Below, piece by piece: positions 16,156 to 24,434 of a stretch of 64,000 nt of DNA. Positions within the stretch are counted from its first letter, which is position 1; each line of letters begins with the position of its first letter. The notes below the pieces were generated by a model. It did not search any database. It was given only the letters and a program-made list of their open reading frames with translations, and was not told where the DNA came from. The position numbers were made by a program, and so were the translations under genes. The stretch spans positions 620,001-684,000 of the forward strand of contig CAWJVZ010000004.1 in assembly GCA_963846475.1 (NCBI GenBank), written 5' to 3'. Origin of the DNA: DASWJZ01 sp963846475. GTDB taxonomy: Bacteria > Pseudomonadota > Alphaproteobacteria > Rhizobiales > Afifellaceae.

Positions 16156-17007
16156 TTGAGCGCCGCCTCCGGCGATGCGAGCGGCGACGCCGGCGAGCGG
16201 TTCCTCGCCGCTCTCCCTCTCCCCGAGAGGCCCAAGCTGCCGTTCCGGGCGGCGGTGGTGGTGGCGCATCCCGACGACGAGACGATCGGCTGCGGCGCCC
16301 AGCTGCCGCGATTCTCCGACGTCACAATCGTCCATCTGACGGACGGCGCGCCGCGCAGCCTCACCGACGCGAAGGCGCGCGGTTTCGCCACCGCGGAGGC
16401 CTATGCCGCGGCGCGCTCCGGCGAGTTGCGGGCAGCGGTGGGGCTCGCCGGAATCCTCTCCGAACGGCTGGTGGCCCTCGGCTGGCCCGACCAGGAATCG
16501 ACCCAGCATCTCGCCGACATCGCGACGGACCTTGCGGAGCGGCTTGCCGGCACCGACATCGTGCTCACCCATGCCTATGAGGGCGGCCATCCCGATCACG
16601 ACACGGCGGCGCTTGCCGTCTGGGCGGCCTGCGCCTTGCTGCAGCGGGCTGGCGAATCGGCGCCGGCTGTGATCGAGATGGCGCTTTACCATCTTGGCCA
16701 GGAGGGCCGGATGCAGCAGGTCTTCGTCCCGGCGGCCGGCACGCAAGAGATCGCCGTCGAGCTCACGCCCGCGGAGCGGCGGCTGAAGCAAAAAATGTTC
16801 GCCGCCCATGCCAGCCAGGCCGATGTGCTGGCGAACTTCGACACCGCCGTCGAGCGTTTCCGGCGCGCGCCGCGCTACGATTTCGCCCGCTTGCCGAATG
16901 GCGGAAAGCTCCTCTACGAGGATTGGAATTGGCGCATGACCGGCGCGCGCTGGCTGACACTTTCGCAAGCCGCCCTGGCGGAGCTCGGTCTGGGAGGCGC
17001 GGCTTGA
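16156..17007 (+). CDS. PIG-L family zinc deacetylase
   Basis: A 283-residue LmbE/PIG-L deacetylase. The zinc-binding and catalytic motif is AAVVVAHPDDETIGCGAQL, and the distal histidine is in THAYEGGHPDHDTAAL. Characterised members remove the acetyl group of N-acetylglucosamine linked to inositol (MshB in mycothiol synthesis, PIG-L in GPI anchors) or to malate (BshB in bacillithiol synthesis). In this operon, downstream of an inositol-phosphate synthase and a glycosyltransferase, a GlcNAc-inositol type substrate is the simplest inference. The TTG start at 16156 has GGCGGAG upstream; no ATG fits. The stop overlaps the TTG start of the next gene. Confidence 0.85.
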   Translation: MSAASGDASGDAGERFLAALPLPERPKLPFRAAVVVAHPDDETIGCGAQLPRFSDVTIVHLTDGAPRSLTDAKARGFATAEAYAAARSGELRAAVGLAGILSERLVALGWPDQESTQHLADIATDLAERLAGTDIVLTHAYEGGHPDHDTAALAVWAACALLQRAGESAPAVIEMALYHLGQEGRMQQVFVPAAGTQEIAVELTPAERRLKQKMFAAHASQADVLANFDTAVERFRRAPRYDFARLPNGGKLLYEDWNWRMTGARWLTLSQAALAELGLGGAA

Positions 17008-18074
17008 GCCTCACCGTGCTCAGCGTCGCCTTTCCCTTCGCGCCGGTCGGGCGCGACGCCGTCGGCGGCAGCGAGCAGGTGCTGACGCATCTCGACGGAG
17101 CGCTCGCGCGCGCCGGCCACCGCAACATCGTGGTCGCCTGCGAAGGCTCGGAAGTCGCCGGCACGCTTGTCGCCGTGCCGCGCACGGACGGCGTGCTCGA
17201 CGACGAGGCGCGCCGGCGCGCCCAGGCCCGTCATCGTCAGGCGATCGTGGAGGCGCTGCAGCGCTGGCCGATCGACCTGATCCATATGCACGCCTTCGAT
17301 TTCCACGCCTATCTGCCGCCGCCCGGCGTGCCGCTCCTCGCCACCGTGCACCTGCCGCCGGCCTGGTATCCCCCCGGCACGCTGGAGCCGAGCCGGCCCG
17401 ACACGTTTGTCCATTGCGTCTCCTGGGCGTCGCACCGGGCGTGCCCACAGAGCCCGGCGCTGCTGCCGCCGATCGAGAACGGCGTCCCGGTCGAGGAGCT
17501 TTCGGCATTCCGCCACGCCAAGCGCGATTTTGCGCTCTTTCTCGGCCGCATCTGCCATGAAAAGGGTGTGCATCTCGCCGTCGAAGCCGCCAAGCGCGCC
17601 GTCATTCCGCTGATCGTCGCGGGCGAGGTGGCCGGCTACGAAGCGCATCAACGCTATTTCGCCGAGGAAGTCGCGCCGGCCCTCGACGGCAAGCGCCGCT
17701 TCGTCGGACCCATCGGCTTCGTCCGCAAGCGGCGGCTCCTCTCCGCCGCGCGCTGCCTGCTGGTGCCGTCGCTCGCACCCGAGACCAGCTCGCTCGTCGC
17801 GCGCGAGGCGCTGGCCTGCGGGACGCCGGTCATCGCCTATCCGAACGGCGCGCTGAGCGAGACGATCGAGCACGGCCGCACCGGTTTTTTGGTCGACGGC
17901 GTTGAGGCAATGGCCGAGGCGATCGGTCGAGCCGACTCGATCGACCCAAAAACCTGCCGCGCCACGGCGCGCGAGCGGTTCTCGCTGGAGGCGATGATTT
18001 TTCGCTATTTCGAGGTTTATCAGCGGCTCGCCGGCTCTCGCCAGGAAACCGAACGGCTCCTCGCCAGTGCATGA
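17004..18074 (+). CDS. GT4 family glycosyltransferase
   Basis: A 356-residue retaining GT-B glycosyltransferase. The N-terminal loop VGGSEQVLTHLDGALARAGH is typical of GT4 enzymes. The C-terminal domain has FALFLGRICHEKGVHLAVEA and the EX7E-type donor site APETSSLVAREALACGTPV, then GALSETIEHGRTGFLVDG. MshA, which links GlcNAc to inositol phosphate, belongs to the same GT4 family. The TTG start at 17004 follows TGGGAGG and overlaps the previous stop (TTGA). Its own stop overlaps the next start by four bases. With the CgeB-like enzyme it gives the operon two transfer steps. Confidence 0.85.
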   Translation: MSLTVLSVAFPFAPVGRDAVGGSEQVLTHLDGALARAGHRNIVVACEGSEVAGTLVAVPRTDGVLDDEARRRAQARHRQAIVEALQRWPIDLIHMHAFDFHAYLPPPGVPLLATVHLPPAWYPPGTLEPSRPDTFVHCVSWASHRACPQSPALLPPIENGVPVEELSAFRHAKRDFALFLGRICHEKGVHLAVEAAKRAVIPLIVAGEVAGYEAHQRYFAEEVAPALDGKRRFVGPIGFVRKRRLLSAARCLLVPSLAPETSSLVAREALACGTPVIAYPNGALSETIEHGRTGFLVDGVEAMAEAIGRADSIDPKTCRATARERFSLEAMIFRYFEVYQRLAGSRQETERLLASA

Positions 18075-19081
18075 GTGCGATCACGGCGGAAATCGTTAGC
18101 GACGAGGATGCCCTCGCCGCGATCGCGCCGGACTGGCTGGATCTGTGGCGGCGGGTTCCGTCCGCTTTGCCCTTCCAGGCTCCCTTCTGGCTGATCCCGT
18201 GGTGGCGGCATTTTCGCCCCGGCGCGCTCTTCGTGCTGACGGCGCGCCGCAACGGCCGGCTGGTCGGGCTGGCGCCGGGCTATATCGAAGACGGCCGCCT
18301 CGGCCGCCGCATCCTGCCGCTCGGGATTTCGCTGAGCGACCACCTCGACATTCTCATCGACCCGGATTGCGCGGAACCGGCCATGCAGGCGCTGGTCGAC
18401 GCCGCGCTTCCCCATGGCGAGGCCTGGGATTCCTGGGAGCTGGAGGAGCTGCCTCCCGGTGCGGCCGCACTTAGCCTGCCGCTGCTGCCGGGCTATGCCG
18501 AAACCATCCAACCGCAGAGCGCCTGCCCTGTCCTGGTGCTGCCTCTTGCCGCCGACACATTCCTGCCCAGCCTTCCGAAACCGAAGCGGCAGAACCTCAT
18601 CCTCGCCCGCAATCGATCCGCACGCCGCGGCGGCTTCCAGATAAAGCGCGCGCAAGGCGACGCGATAGCGACTGCATTCGAGGCGTTGGTGCGGCTGCAC
18701 ACCAATCGCTGGGAGGGGCGGGGCGAGCCCGGCGTACTCGCCGCTGGCCCAGGCCTCCGCTTCCATCGCGAAGCCATGCTTGGGTTGGACGATGCCGGCC
18801 TGCTTCGCCTCTACACCCTTTCGATTGGCGGGCAGATTGCAGCGGTGCAGTATGGGATCGCCTGTTCCGGCAGCCACTATGTCTACCTGTTGGGCTTCGA
18901 CCCCGACTTCGCCTTCGAGAGCCCCGGCGTGCTGCTCATGGCGCATACCATCGGAGAAGCGCTGGCGGAGGGCTGCCGCGAGGTCGATTTTCTGCGCGGC
19001 CGCGAGGCCTACAAATACGAATGGGGCGCGGTCGACCGCTGGAACGTCAAGCGCTCGATCTTTCGCGCCGATCATGCCTGA
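18071..19081 (+). CDS. FemAB/BioF2-like GNAT acyltransferase
   Basis: A 336-residue protein with the double GNAT fold of the Acetyltransf_6 (BioF2-like) group. The C-terminal domain is clear: GQIAAVQYGIACSGSHYVYL, LLGFDPDFAFESPGVLLM and VDFLRGREAYKYEWGAVDRW, which are conserved in this group. Members transfer acyl or aminoacyl groups to sugars, lipids or peptides, and many are encoded in exopolysaccharide operons. Here it could re-acylate the amine released by the PIG-L enzyme. It is translationally coupled on both sides (ATGA with the glycosyltransferase; 8-base overlap with the last gene). The acyl donor is unknown. Confidence 0.78.
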   Translation: MSAITAEIVSDEDALAAIAPDWLDLWRRVPSALPFQAPFWLIPWWRHFRPGALFVLTARRNGRLVGLAPGYIEDGRLGRRILPLGISLSDHLDILIDPDCAEPAMQALVDAALPHGEAWDSWELEELPPGAAALSLPLLPGYAETIQPQSACPVLVLPLAADTFLPSLPKPKRQNLILARNRSARRGGFQIKRAQGDAIATAFEALVRLHTNRWEGRGEPGVLAAGPGLRFHREAMLGLDDAGLLRLYTLSIGGQIAAVQYGIACSGSHYVYLLGFDPDFAFESPGVLLMAHTIGEALAEGCREVDFLRGREAYKYEWGAVDRWNVKRSIFRADHA

Positions 19082-19991
19082 GATCCCCGACTGGCTCGCC
19101 GAACTGCCGCCGCAACTCCGCGGCCCGCTTCAGCGCGCCGCGGCCGGCCTGCCCAGCAATGTGGCGCTGATGCAGATCCTCATGGAATGCGCCGATCCGC
19201 CGGAGGCGGCGAATGCGCTTCGCACCGGCATTCGACGGCTTAATCAGCACGGTGATGCGGCGGGCGCCGCAAGGCTGCAGGCGATCCTCGACCTGCTCCG
19301 CGCCAGTCCGGACGCTTTCGGCGTTGTCCGTTCCGTCCTCGGCAGTCTCGATCACGCCCGCAACGCCGGAGGGGATGAAATCGCCTATTGGGCAGCCGCA
19401 TTCGACCGCGCCGCGTCGCAAAACCCGGAAGCCAGCGTCGCCCTCTATTCGCTGGGCGATCCGGCGCTGCTGGACGCCGCCACGCGGGAGATCGCGGATC
19501 GGCTTGCTGGCTGGGCACTGATCTCGCCGGCGACGGAATGCCTCGACCTCGGCTGCGGCATCGGCCGCTTCGAGCTGGCGCTGGCCGATCGGGTCAGCCG
19601 GATCGTCGGTGTGGATATTGCGCCCGCCATGGTGGAGACGGCCCGTCGGCGCACCGTGCACCTTCAAAACGTGGAGATCCATACCGCCTCCGGTCGCGAT
19701 CTTGCCGGCTTCCCTGATCGAAGCTTCGACCTGGTTCTCGCCGTCGACTCGTTTCCCTACATCGTCCAGTCCGGAATGGCGCTCGCACAGACGATGATGC
19801 AAGACGCGGCGCGCGTGCTCCGCCCACATGGAGCGCTGGTCATCCTGAACTTCTCATACCGCGGCGATCTCGAGGCCGACCGGGCGGACGTGCATAGGCT
19901 CGCCGGCACGGCCGGGCTGCAGGTCCGGCAGAGCGGCACGTCGGATTTCTCGCTGTGGGACGGCCTGACCTTCGAGCTTCACAAGCCGTAG
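19074..19991 (+). CDS. class I SAM-dependent methyltransferase
   Basis: A 305-residue protein. The first 130 residues are helical and unassigned (PPQLRGPLQRAAAGLPSNVA). The methyltransferase domain follows, with motif I CLDLGCGIGRFELALADRV, acidic loop IVGVDIAPAMVETARR, motif AVDSFPYI, and RVLRPHGALVILNFSYRG. It is the last gene of the operon; its ATG at 19074 overlaps the previous gene, and its stop lies eight bases from the stop of a convergent gene. It presumably methylates the product of the preceding enzymes; the N-terminal extension could be a substrate- or partner-binding domain. Confidence 0.82.
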   Translation: MPEIPDWLAELPPQLRGPLQRAAAGLPSNVALMQILMECADPPEAANALRTGIRRLNQHGDAAGAARLQAILDLLRASPDAFGVVRSVLGSLDHARNAGGDEIAYWAAAFDRAASQNPEASVALYSLGDPALLDAATREIADRLAGWALISPATECLDLGCGIGRFELALADRVSRIVGVDIAPAMVETARRRTVHLQNVEIHTASGRDLAGFPDRSFDLVLAVDSFPYIVQSGMALAQTMMQDAARVLRPHGALVILNFSYRGDLEADRADVHRLAGTAGLQVRQSGTSDFSLWDGLTFELHKP

Positions 19992-19999
19992 GCGTCGCG

Positions 20000-20431
20000 T
20001 TACGGCTCGATATAGCCCTTCGCCTGCAAGGTCAGGGCATAGGCGCGCGGATCGGCGGTGAAGACGAGGCCGCCTTCGCGCTGCGAGCGGCTCGGCACGT
20101 AATCGAACGTCGTCTCGCTCGTCTCCACCACCTGGTCTCCCTGGCGCAGCGACCCTTCCACCAGGAGCGCCGCGGCAGTCGCGTCGCCGGAATTTTCGGC
20201 GACGACCTCCACGACGTATCCGGCCTCGTGCTCGGTCACCGCACCGGCCCGCAGCGTGACCAGCGCCGGCCGGCCCTGGTCGCTTATGCCGTCCCAGACG
20301 ATGATGCCGAGCGTGGCGAGCGCCAGCACGGCGCCGATCGCGGCGGCGATGGCCTCGAGCCGGCGCTTGGCGGGGCTGTCCTGTTCCTCGTCGCCCCTCT
20401 CCTGCTTGCCGCGCTCGTCGTCCTTGGCCAT
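20000..20431 (-). CDS. small membrane-anchored protein, TIGR02588-type
   Basis: A 143-residue protein of unknown function. A charged N-terminus (KQERGDEEQDSPAKRR) precedes one transmembrane helix (LEAIAAAIGAVLALATLGII). The rest should face the periplasm and resembles a beta-sandwich (YVVEVVAENSGDATAAALLV). It matches, from memory, the conserved family TIGR02588, which is found next to TIGR02587-type integral membrane proteins, as here. The upstream partner gene ends eight bases before its start, so they form a two-gene operon. Confidence 0.7.
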   Translation of the reverse strand: MAKDDERGKQERGDEEQDSPAKRRLEAIAAAIGAVLALATLGIIVWDGISDQGRPALVTLRAGAVTEHEAGYVVEVVAENSGDATAAALLVEGSLRQGDQVVETSETTFDYVPSRSQREGGLVFTADPRAYALTLQAKGYIEP

Positions 20432-20438
20432 CCCGCCC

Positions 20439-21281
20439 TCACACGACCAGGCGCGCCATCGCGGCGCCGAGCGCCGCCGGAAAGGCCATCACCACCATCA
20501 TCATCGCCACCTCGGTAAAGTGCACGTCGACGGTTCGCTCGAAGGTCCACAACACGTAAAGGCTGACGAGCAGCGCGATCCCGTATCCCGCCACGGTGAA
20601 ATGCAGGAAGGTCAGTCCGAAGCCGGCATAGCCGGGCTTCTCCTCCTGGCCAGCGAAGCCGACCGTGTAGACGAAGCCGTGCAGCATCGCGACGGAGACG
20701 AGCGCCAGCACCACCGCGTGCCACGGCGTCATCGTAAAGGCGATAAGGATCATCTCCTCGGTCGGCGCCACGTTGAAGGCAACGAAAATCGCACCGGCCG
20801 CCATGAGGAACAGCTCGCCCGGATAGCTGGCGCGCTTTTCCTCTTCCTCCTCATCGTTCTCGCCATCGCCGCCGGAATGGAACTGCTTGCTCGCGACGAT
20901 CGCACCGATCGAGGCGGGCACGGTCTGCACCCCGATTTTCCCAAAAATTTCGCCGAGCGGCATGTCCCAGGTGATCATGCCGAACAGCGCCAGCATGGCG
21001 GCCGCGGCGATGAAGCCGACTCCGAAGGCGATGAAGGCATCCTGCGCATCCTCCGCGCGGGTCTCCGTCTTCTCGAAGCCGGAGTAATAGGAGAGGCCGA
21101 AGAGGAGCGGCAGCGTCAGGGCAATGAACAGCGCGAGGCGGACGCGGCTCATCGAGAAACCGAGCTGCCACATTTCCATGGTCATCAGCAGCGGGAAGGC
21201 GAACAGCACCGCCCCGCCGAAGGCGCGCGCCACGCCGGTGGCAAATTTGAGGCTGCCGCTCTGCTCCGCCCGCGAGGCCAT
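20439..21281 (-). CDS. integral membrane protein, TIGR02587-type
   Basis: A 280-residue polytopic protein with about seven hydrophobic helices, for example GGAVLFAFPLLMTMEMWQLG, LALFIALTLPLLFGLSYY and FMAAGAIFVAFNVAP-like stretches. A very acidic cytoplasmic loop (GGDGENDEEEEEKR) interrupts the middle. It resembles the conserved family TIGR02587, whose function is not known. The sequence APTEEMILIAFTMTPWHAV is a recognisable conserved block. It starts at the ATG at 21281 and is followed directly by the TIGR02588-type gene. A complex of the two is likely but not shown. Confidence 0.72.
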   Translation of the reverse strand: MASRAEQSGSLKFATGVARAFGGAVLFAFPLLMTMEMWQLGFSMSRVRLALFIALTLPLLFGLSYYSGFEKTETRAEDAQDAFIAFGVGFIAAAAMLALFGMITWDMPLGEIFGKIGVQTVPASIGAIVASKQFHSGGDGENDEEEEEKRASYPGELFLMAAGAIFVAFNVAPTEEMILIAFTMTPWHAVVLALVSVAMLHGFVYTVGFAGQEEKPGYAGFGLTFLHFTVAGYGIALLVSLYVLWTFERTVDVHFTEVAMMMVVMAFPAALGAAMARLVV

Positions 21282-21582
21282 GCCGGCTCCGATTCGCTCA
21301 GCGTGCGCGGATACTAGGCGAGCTTTGCCGGCTCTCCTATGCCTGACGTCTCGCCAGTCCGTTCTGTACGAATTGCCCGAATTGGTTTCGCCGCTTGCGC
21401 GCCACGCGTTGATGTCGCAACTTAGACTTCCCTAGACCCGCGGCATTCCCAGAACAATAACTGATGGGCGATCCAATCCGGTCGAAGATAGGCCTTTCCG
21501 GGTTGAGGGTACCGTTCCGGGCGATCAAGAGCGGCCGTCGGCGCAGTCGACGCCCGAAGAACTTGCAAGGATCGCTGATGAG
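21282..21582. other. intergenic region; possible unassigned upstream part of the next gene
   Basis: No RNA gene or repeat is seen. From 21436 the frame of the following gene is already open and reads plausibly as protein (STPEELARIADELQ just before 21583), but no ATG or GTG start is in frame. The region could hold a gene start hidden by a mutation, or be a remnant. Confidence 0.4.
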
Positions 21583-22134
21583 TTGCAAGCCAATCGCCAC
21601 TCGCACGCAGCCGACCTCGTTCGGGCGGCTCTGACGGAGCTCGCTCGGAACATTTCCCGGGAGGCTGCTTCCCCAGAAAGCAAGTTAATCACCGCAATCT
21701 TCGGCCCGGACAGTGAGGTTGCACCGGAGCCCCGAAGCCCTACAATGCCCCCCATGTCCAGCGACGAGATGGAGCTGCGGATCGCCGCGTCAGAGGCGCG
21801 CACCGACACAAAGTTCGCTCAGCTCCTCGGCAGCATCGAGACGATGAAGGCGGAGCTTGGCGGCGAGTTCAAGGCTTTGAACGCCCGCATCGCCGGTGTG
21901 GAAAGCGACGTTTCCGGAATACGGTTCTGGATCATCGGCACCGGCATCGCCGTCCTCGCCTTGACCGTCGGCATCCTGGCCTTCGGCAACGACCGTTTCG
22001 GGCTTGGCGTGGATCTCGGCACCGTTGCCGACGAAGCGGCCCGACGCGCCGTCGAACAGGCGCTCCCACGCCAGAGTCTCGGGACGATAGACGCGGAGCC
22101 CCGAGTGCCCGGCACGGCCAGCGGCGAGAAGTAA
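21583..22134 (+). CDS. hypothetical coiled-coil protein with one membrane helix
   Basis: Up to 183 residues from the TTG at 21583; the ATG at 21745 (MPPMSSDEMELRIAASEAR) would give 129. A coiled-coil stretch (DTKFAQLLGSIETMKAELGG) leads to a single transmembrane helix (FWIIGTGIAVLALTVGILAF), then a short polar tail. This arrangement is common among small uncharacterised alphaproteobacterial proteins encoded near prophage or toxin-related genes, but nothing here supports such a role. The first 54 residues look like genuine protein, but their start is uncertain. Confidence 0.5.
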   Translation: MQANRHSHAADLVRAALTELARNISREAASPESKLITAIFGPDSEVAPEPRSPTMPPMSSDEMELRIAASEARTDTKFAQLLGSIETMKAELGGEFKALNARIAGVESDVSGIRFWIIGTGIAVLALTVGILAFGNDRFGLGVDLGTVADEAARRAVEQALPRQSLGTIDAEPRVPGTASGEK

Positions 22135-22246
22135 GCCTTGTCGCATGTGGCCGTAACGACCGTTTTGGCCTTGTTCTCTTCCTCAAGATGCCGAGACGCC
22201 TAGGCGGTTAGTTTTCGTCTCTTCTGCCTGTCTAGCCGCTTAAGAT

Positions 22247-23386
22247 TCAGTTTCCCTCGATCCAGGTGCGGCGAACCCTGAGGTCGTCGTCGAGGAGGAC
22301 AAGGCTGGCGCGGTAGCCTGGCGCAACCCGCCCGAGCTCCTTGTCGAGGCGGAGGAATCTTGCGGGCACCAGCGACGCCATCCTCAGCGCCGCCGGCAGA
22401 TCTACCTTGAGGAAATGCACGCTGTTGCGGACGGCGGTGGCCATGTCGAGGTCGGAGCCGGCCAGCGTCCCGTCAGCGGTGGTCAGCCGGCCGTTCTCGC
22501 GAATAATCGTCCGGCCGAGGAGATCGAAGGTGAGGAGGTCGCTGCCGACCGTCGGCATGGCGTCGGTGACCAGCATCATCCTGTCCGCCCCCTTGGCGGC
22601 GATGGCCACGCGGAGCGACAACGCCGAGACATGGTGGAGGTCGACGATCAGCCCGCAAAAGCTCTCCCGCTCATCGAGCGCCGTCCCGACCGGGCCCGGC
22701 TCGCGGCTTGAGAGCGGCGGCATGGCGTTGAAGAGATGCGTGTAGCCGCTGAGGCCGCGCCGCCGCGCCTCGTGCAGGCACTCCGCATCGGCTTTCGTAT
22801 GCCCCGCCGAGACGATCACGCCCGCCTGGACAAGCTCCGAAATCGCCCAGGAGGGCACCATTTCCGGAGCGAGCGTCACCAGAGTGCGGCCGACGCCCTC
22901 CCCCGAGCCGAGCGACGTCATGATGCGGATGTCGTCGCCCTCGATCGGCCGCATATAGGCCGCGTCGTGCACGCCTTTGCGCTCGGGGTTGAGGAACGGC
23001 CCCTCCAGATGGATGCCGAGCAGCCCCGGAACGCGCGCCTGCAACGCTTGCCGCGCCGCATCCACGGCCTCCGCCATGCGCTCGCGCGTGTCGGTGACGA
23101 AGGTCGGCAAGAAACCGGTCGTGCCGAAGCGCCGGTGCGCGGCGCCGATGGCGCGGATTCCTTCCACGCTCCGCTCGTCGTTGAACAGCACGCCGCCGCC
23201 GCCATTCACCTGCGCGTCGATGAAGCCCGGCGCCAGCAGGCCTTCGACGTGCCTGATCTCGAGGTCTGCCCCGAGCCGCTCCGCGGGAACGATCGCTGCA
23301 ATCCGTCCGGCCTCGATCACCACCGCATGCCCGTCGAGCATGCTCTCGCCGTCGAAAATGCGCGCGCCGGCGATCGCGAACCGCAT
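22247..23386 (-). CDS. nagA: N-acetylglucosamine-6-phosphate deacetylase
   Basis: A 379-residue amidohydrolase that converts GlcNAc-6-phosphate to GlcN-6-phosphate and acetate in the cytoplasm. It shows the barrel entry GLLAPGFIDAQVNGGGGVLF, the metal ligand in LLGIHLEGPFLNPERKG, the histidines in VSAGHTKADAECLH and GYTHLFNAMPPLS, and the catalytic aspartate in MLVTDAMPTVG. The length is typical. The ATG at 23386 shares one base with the stop of the upstream deaminase gene, so the two are coupled. It is the last gene of a minus-strand kinase-deaminase-deacetylase operon for amino-sugar use. Confidence 0.93.
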   Translation of the reverse strand: MRFAIAGARIFDGESMLDGHAVVIEAGRIAAIVPAERLGADLEIRHVEGLLAPGFIDAQVNGGGGVLFNDERSVEGIRAIGAAHRRFGTTGFLPTFVTDTRERMAEAVDAARQALQARVPGLLGIHLEGPFLNPERKGVHDAAYMRPIEGDDIRIMTSLGSGEGVGRTLVTLAPEMVPSWAISELVQAGVIVSAGHTKADAECLHEARRRGLSGYTHLFNAMPPLSSREPGPVGTALDERESFCGLIVDLHHVSALSLRVAIAAKGADRMMLVTDAMPTVGSDLLTFDLLGRTIIRENGRLTTADGTLAGSDLDMATAVRNSVHFLKVDLPAALRMASLVPARFLRLDKELGRVAPGYRASLVLLDDDLRVRRTWIEGN

Positions 23387-24432
23387 CACACCGTCTCCGT
23401 GACCTTGCTCAGATGCGGCGGCCGGTCCGGGTCGCGGCCGCCGAGCCGCGCCAGCGCTTCCACCAGCGGGTAATAGGACTGGATGAGTGCGATCGGCGTC
23501 ACGAAGGGGTTGAGGACCGCATCGCAGGGCAGCGCCAGGCAGCCGCCGCCGGGATGAGGGCCCGCGTAGATGACCGGCACGTTGCGCGCGTGCAGCACCG
23601 CGACGAGGTCGATGACGCTCTGGTAGGCCTCGTCGTGCTGGCTGAAGACGAGCGCCGGGAAATCCGCCCCGGCGAGCGTCAGCGGCCCGTGCATCAGCTC
23701 CGCCGCGCTCAGCGCCTCGGCGTGGATGCCGCAAACCTCCTTCAGCTTCAGCGCCGCCTCCTGGGCGAGCGCCAGGCCGATGCCGCGGCCGGCCACGTAG
23801 AGGTTGCGCGTTTCTGCGAGAAGCGGCAGGGCGGCGCTCCAATCCTGCGCGACGGCGCGTTCCAGGTCCTGCGGCAGCCGCGCCAGCGCCTCGAGCAGCT
23901 GGCGGTCCTCCGCCCAGTGCGCCGCCATCTGCAAAATTGCGGCGAGCGAGCAGATGAAGGATTTCGTCGCCGCCACGCTCCGCTCCGGCCCGGCGGAGAG
24001 CGGCAGCGTGACCTCGCAGATTTCCGCCAGCGGCGATTGCGTGTCGTTGACCAGCGCAACGGTCAGCGCGCCGCCGCTCCGAGCGGCTTGGGCGAGATGC
24101 AGGAGGTCGGGGCTCCGCCCCGACTGCGACACGGCGAAGAACAGCGCCTGCTTCATCCTTGGAGCCGCCGTATAGACGGAGCGCACCGAGGGCCCGACCG
24201 AGGCCGTCACGACGCCGAGGCGAATCTCCAGGAGATACTTGCCGTAGGTCGCGGCGTTGTCGGAGCTGCCGCGCGCGCAGCTCACCGCGAAGGGCGGCGC
24301 CAGCTCGCGCAGCCGGCGGCCGAGCTCGCGGCAGGGCTCGGCATTGTCGCGCAGCATCCGCGCCACCGCCGCGGGCGCCTCGCGCGCCTCGGCGAGCATC
24401 AGGCTGGTTGTCTCGGCTTGCGCTGCTGCCAT
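23386..24432 (-). CDS. SIS-domain glucosamine-6-phosphate deaminase/isomerase
   Basis: A 348-residue protein with two SIS (sugar isomerase) domains, like the isomerase half of GlmS but without the glutaminase part. The first SIS domain has VSCARGSSDNAATYGKYLLE and FFAVSQSGRSPDLLHLAQAA; the second has YVAGRGIGLALAQEAALKLK and AELMHGPLTLA. Such proteins act as NagB-II deaminases, converting GlcN-6-phosphate to fructose 6-phosphate and ammonia. The ATG at 24432 overlaps the kinase gene by a few bases hence, with nagA, completes the pathway to glycolysis. Annotation software often names it a GlmS-like aminotransferase. Confidence 0.85.
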   Translation of the reverse strand: MAAAQAETTSLMLAEAREAPAAVARMLRDNAEPCRELGRRLRELAPPFAVSCARGSSDNAATYGKYLLEIRLGVVTASVGPSVRSVYTAAPRMKQALFFAVSQSGRSPDLLHLAQAARSGGALTVALVNDTQSPLAEICEVTLPLSAGPERSVAATKSFICSLAAILQMAAHWAEDRQLLEALARLPQDLERAVAQDWSAALPLLAETRNLYVAGRGIGLALAQEAALKLKEVCGIHAEALSAAELMHGPLTLAGADFPALVFSQHDEAYQSVIDLVAVLHARNVPVIYAGPHPGGGCLALPCDAVLNPFVTPIALIQSYYPLVEALARLGGRDPDRPPHLSKVTETV

Positions 24433-24434
24433 CG

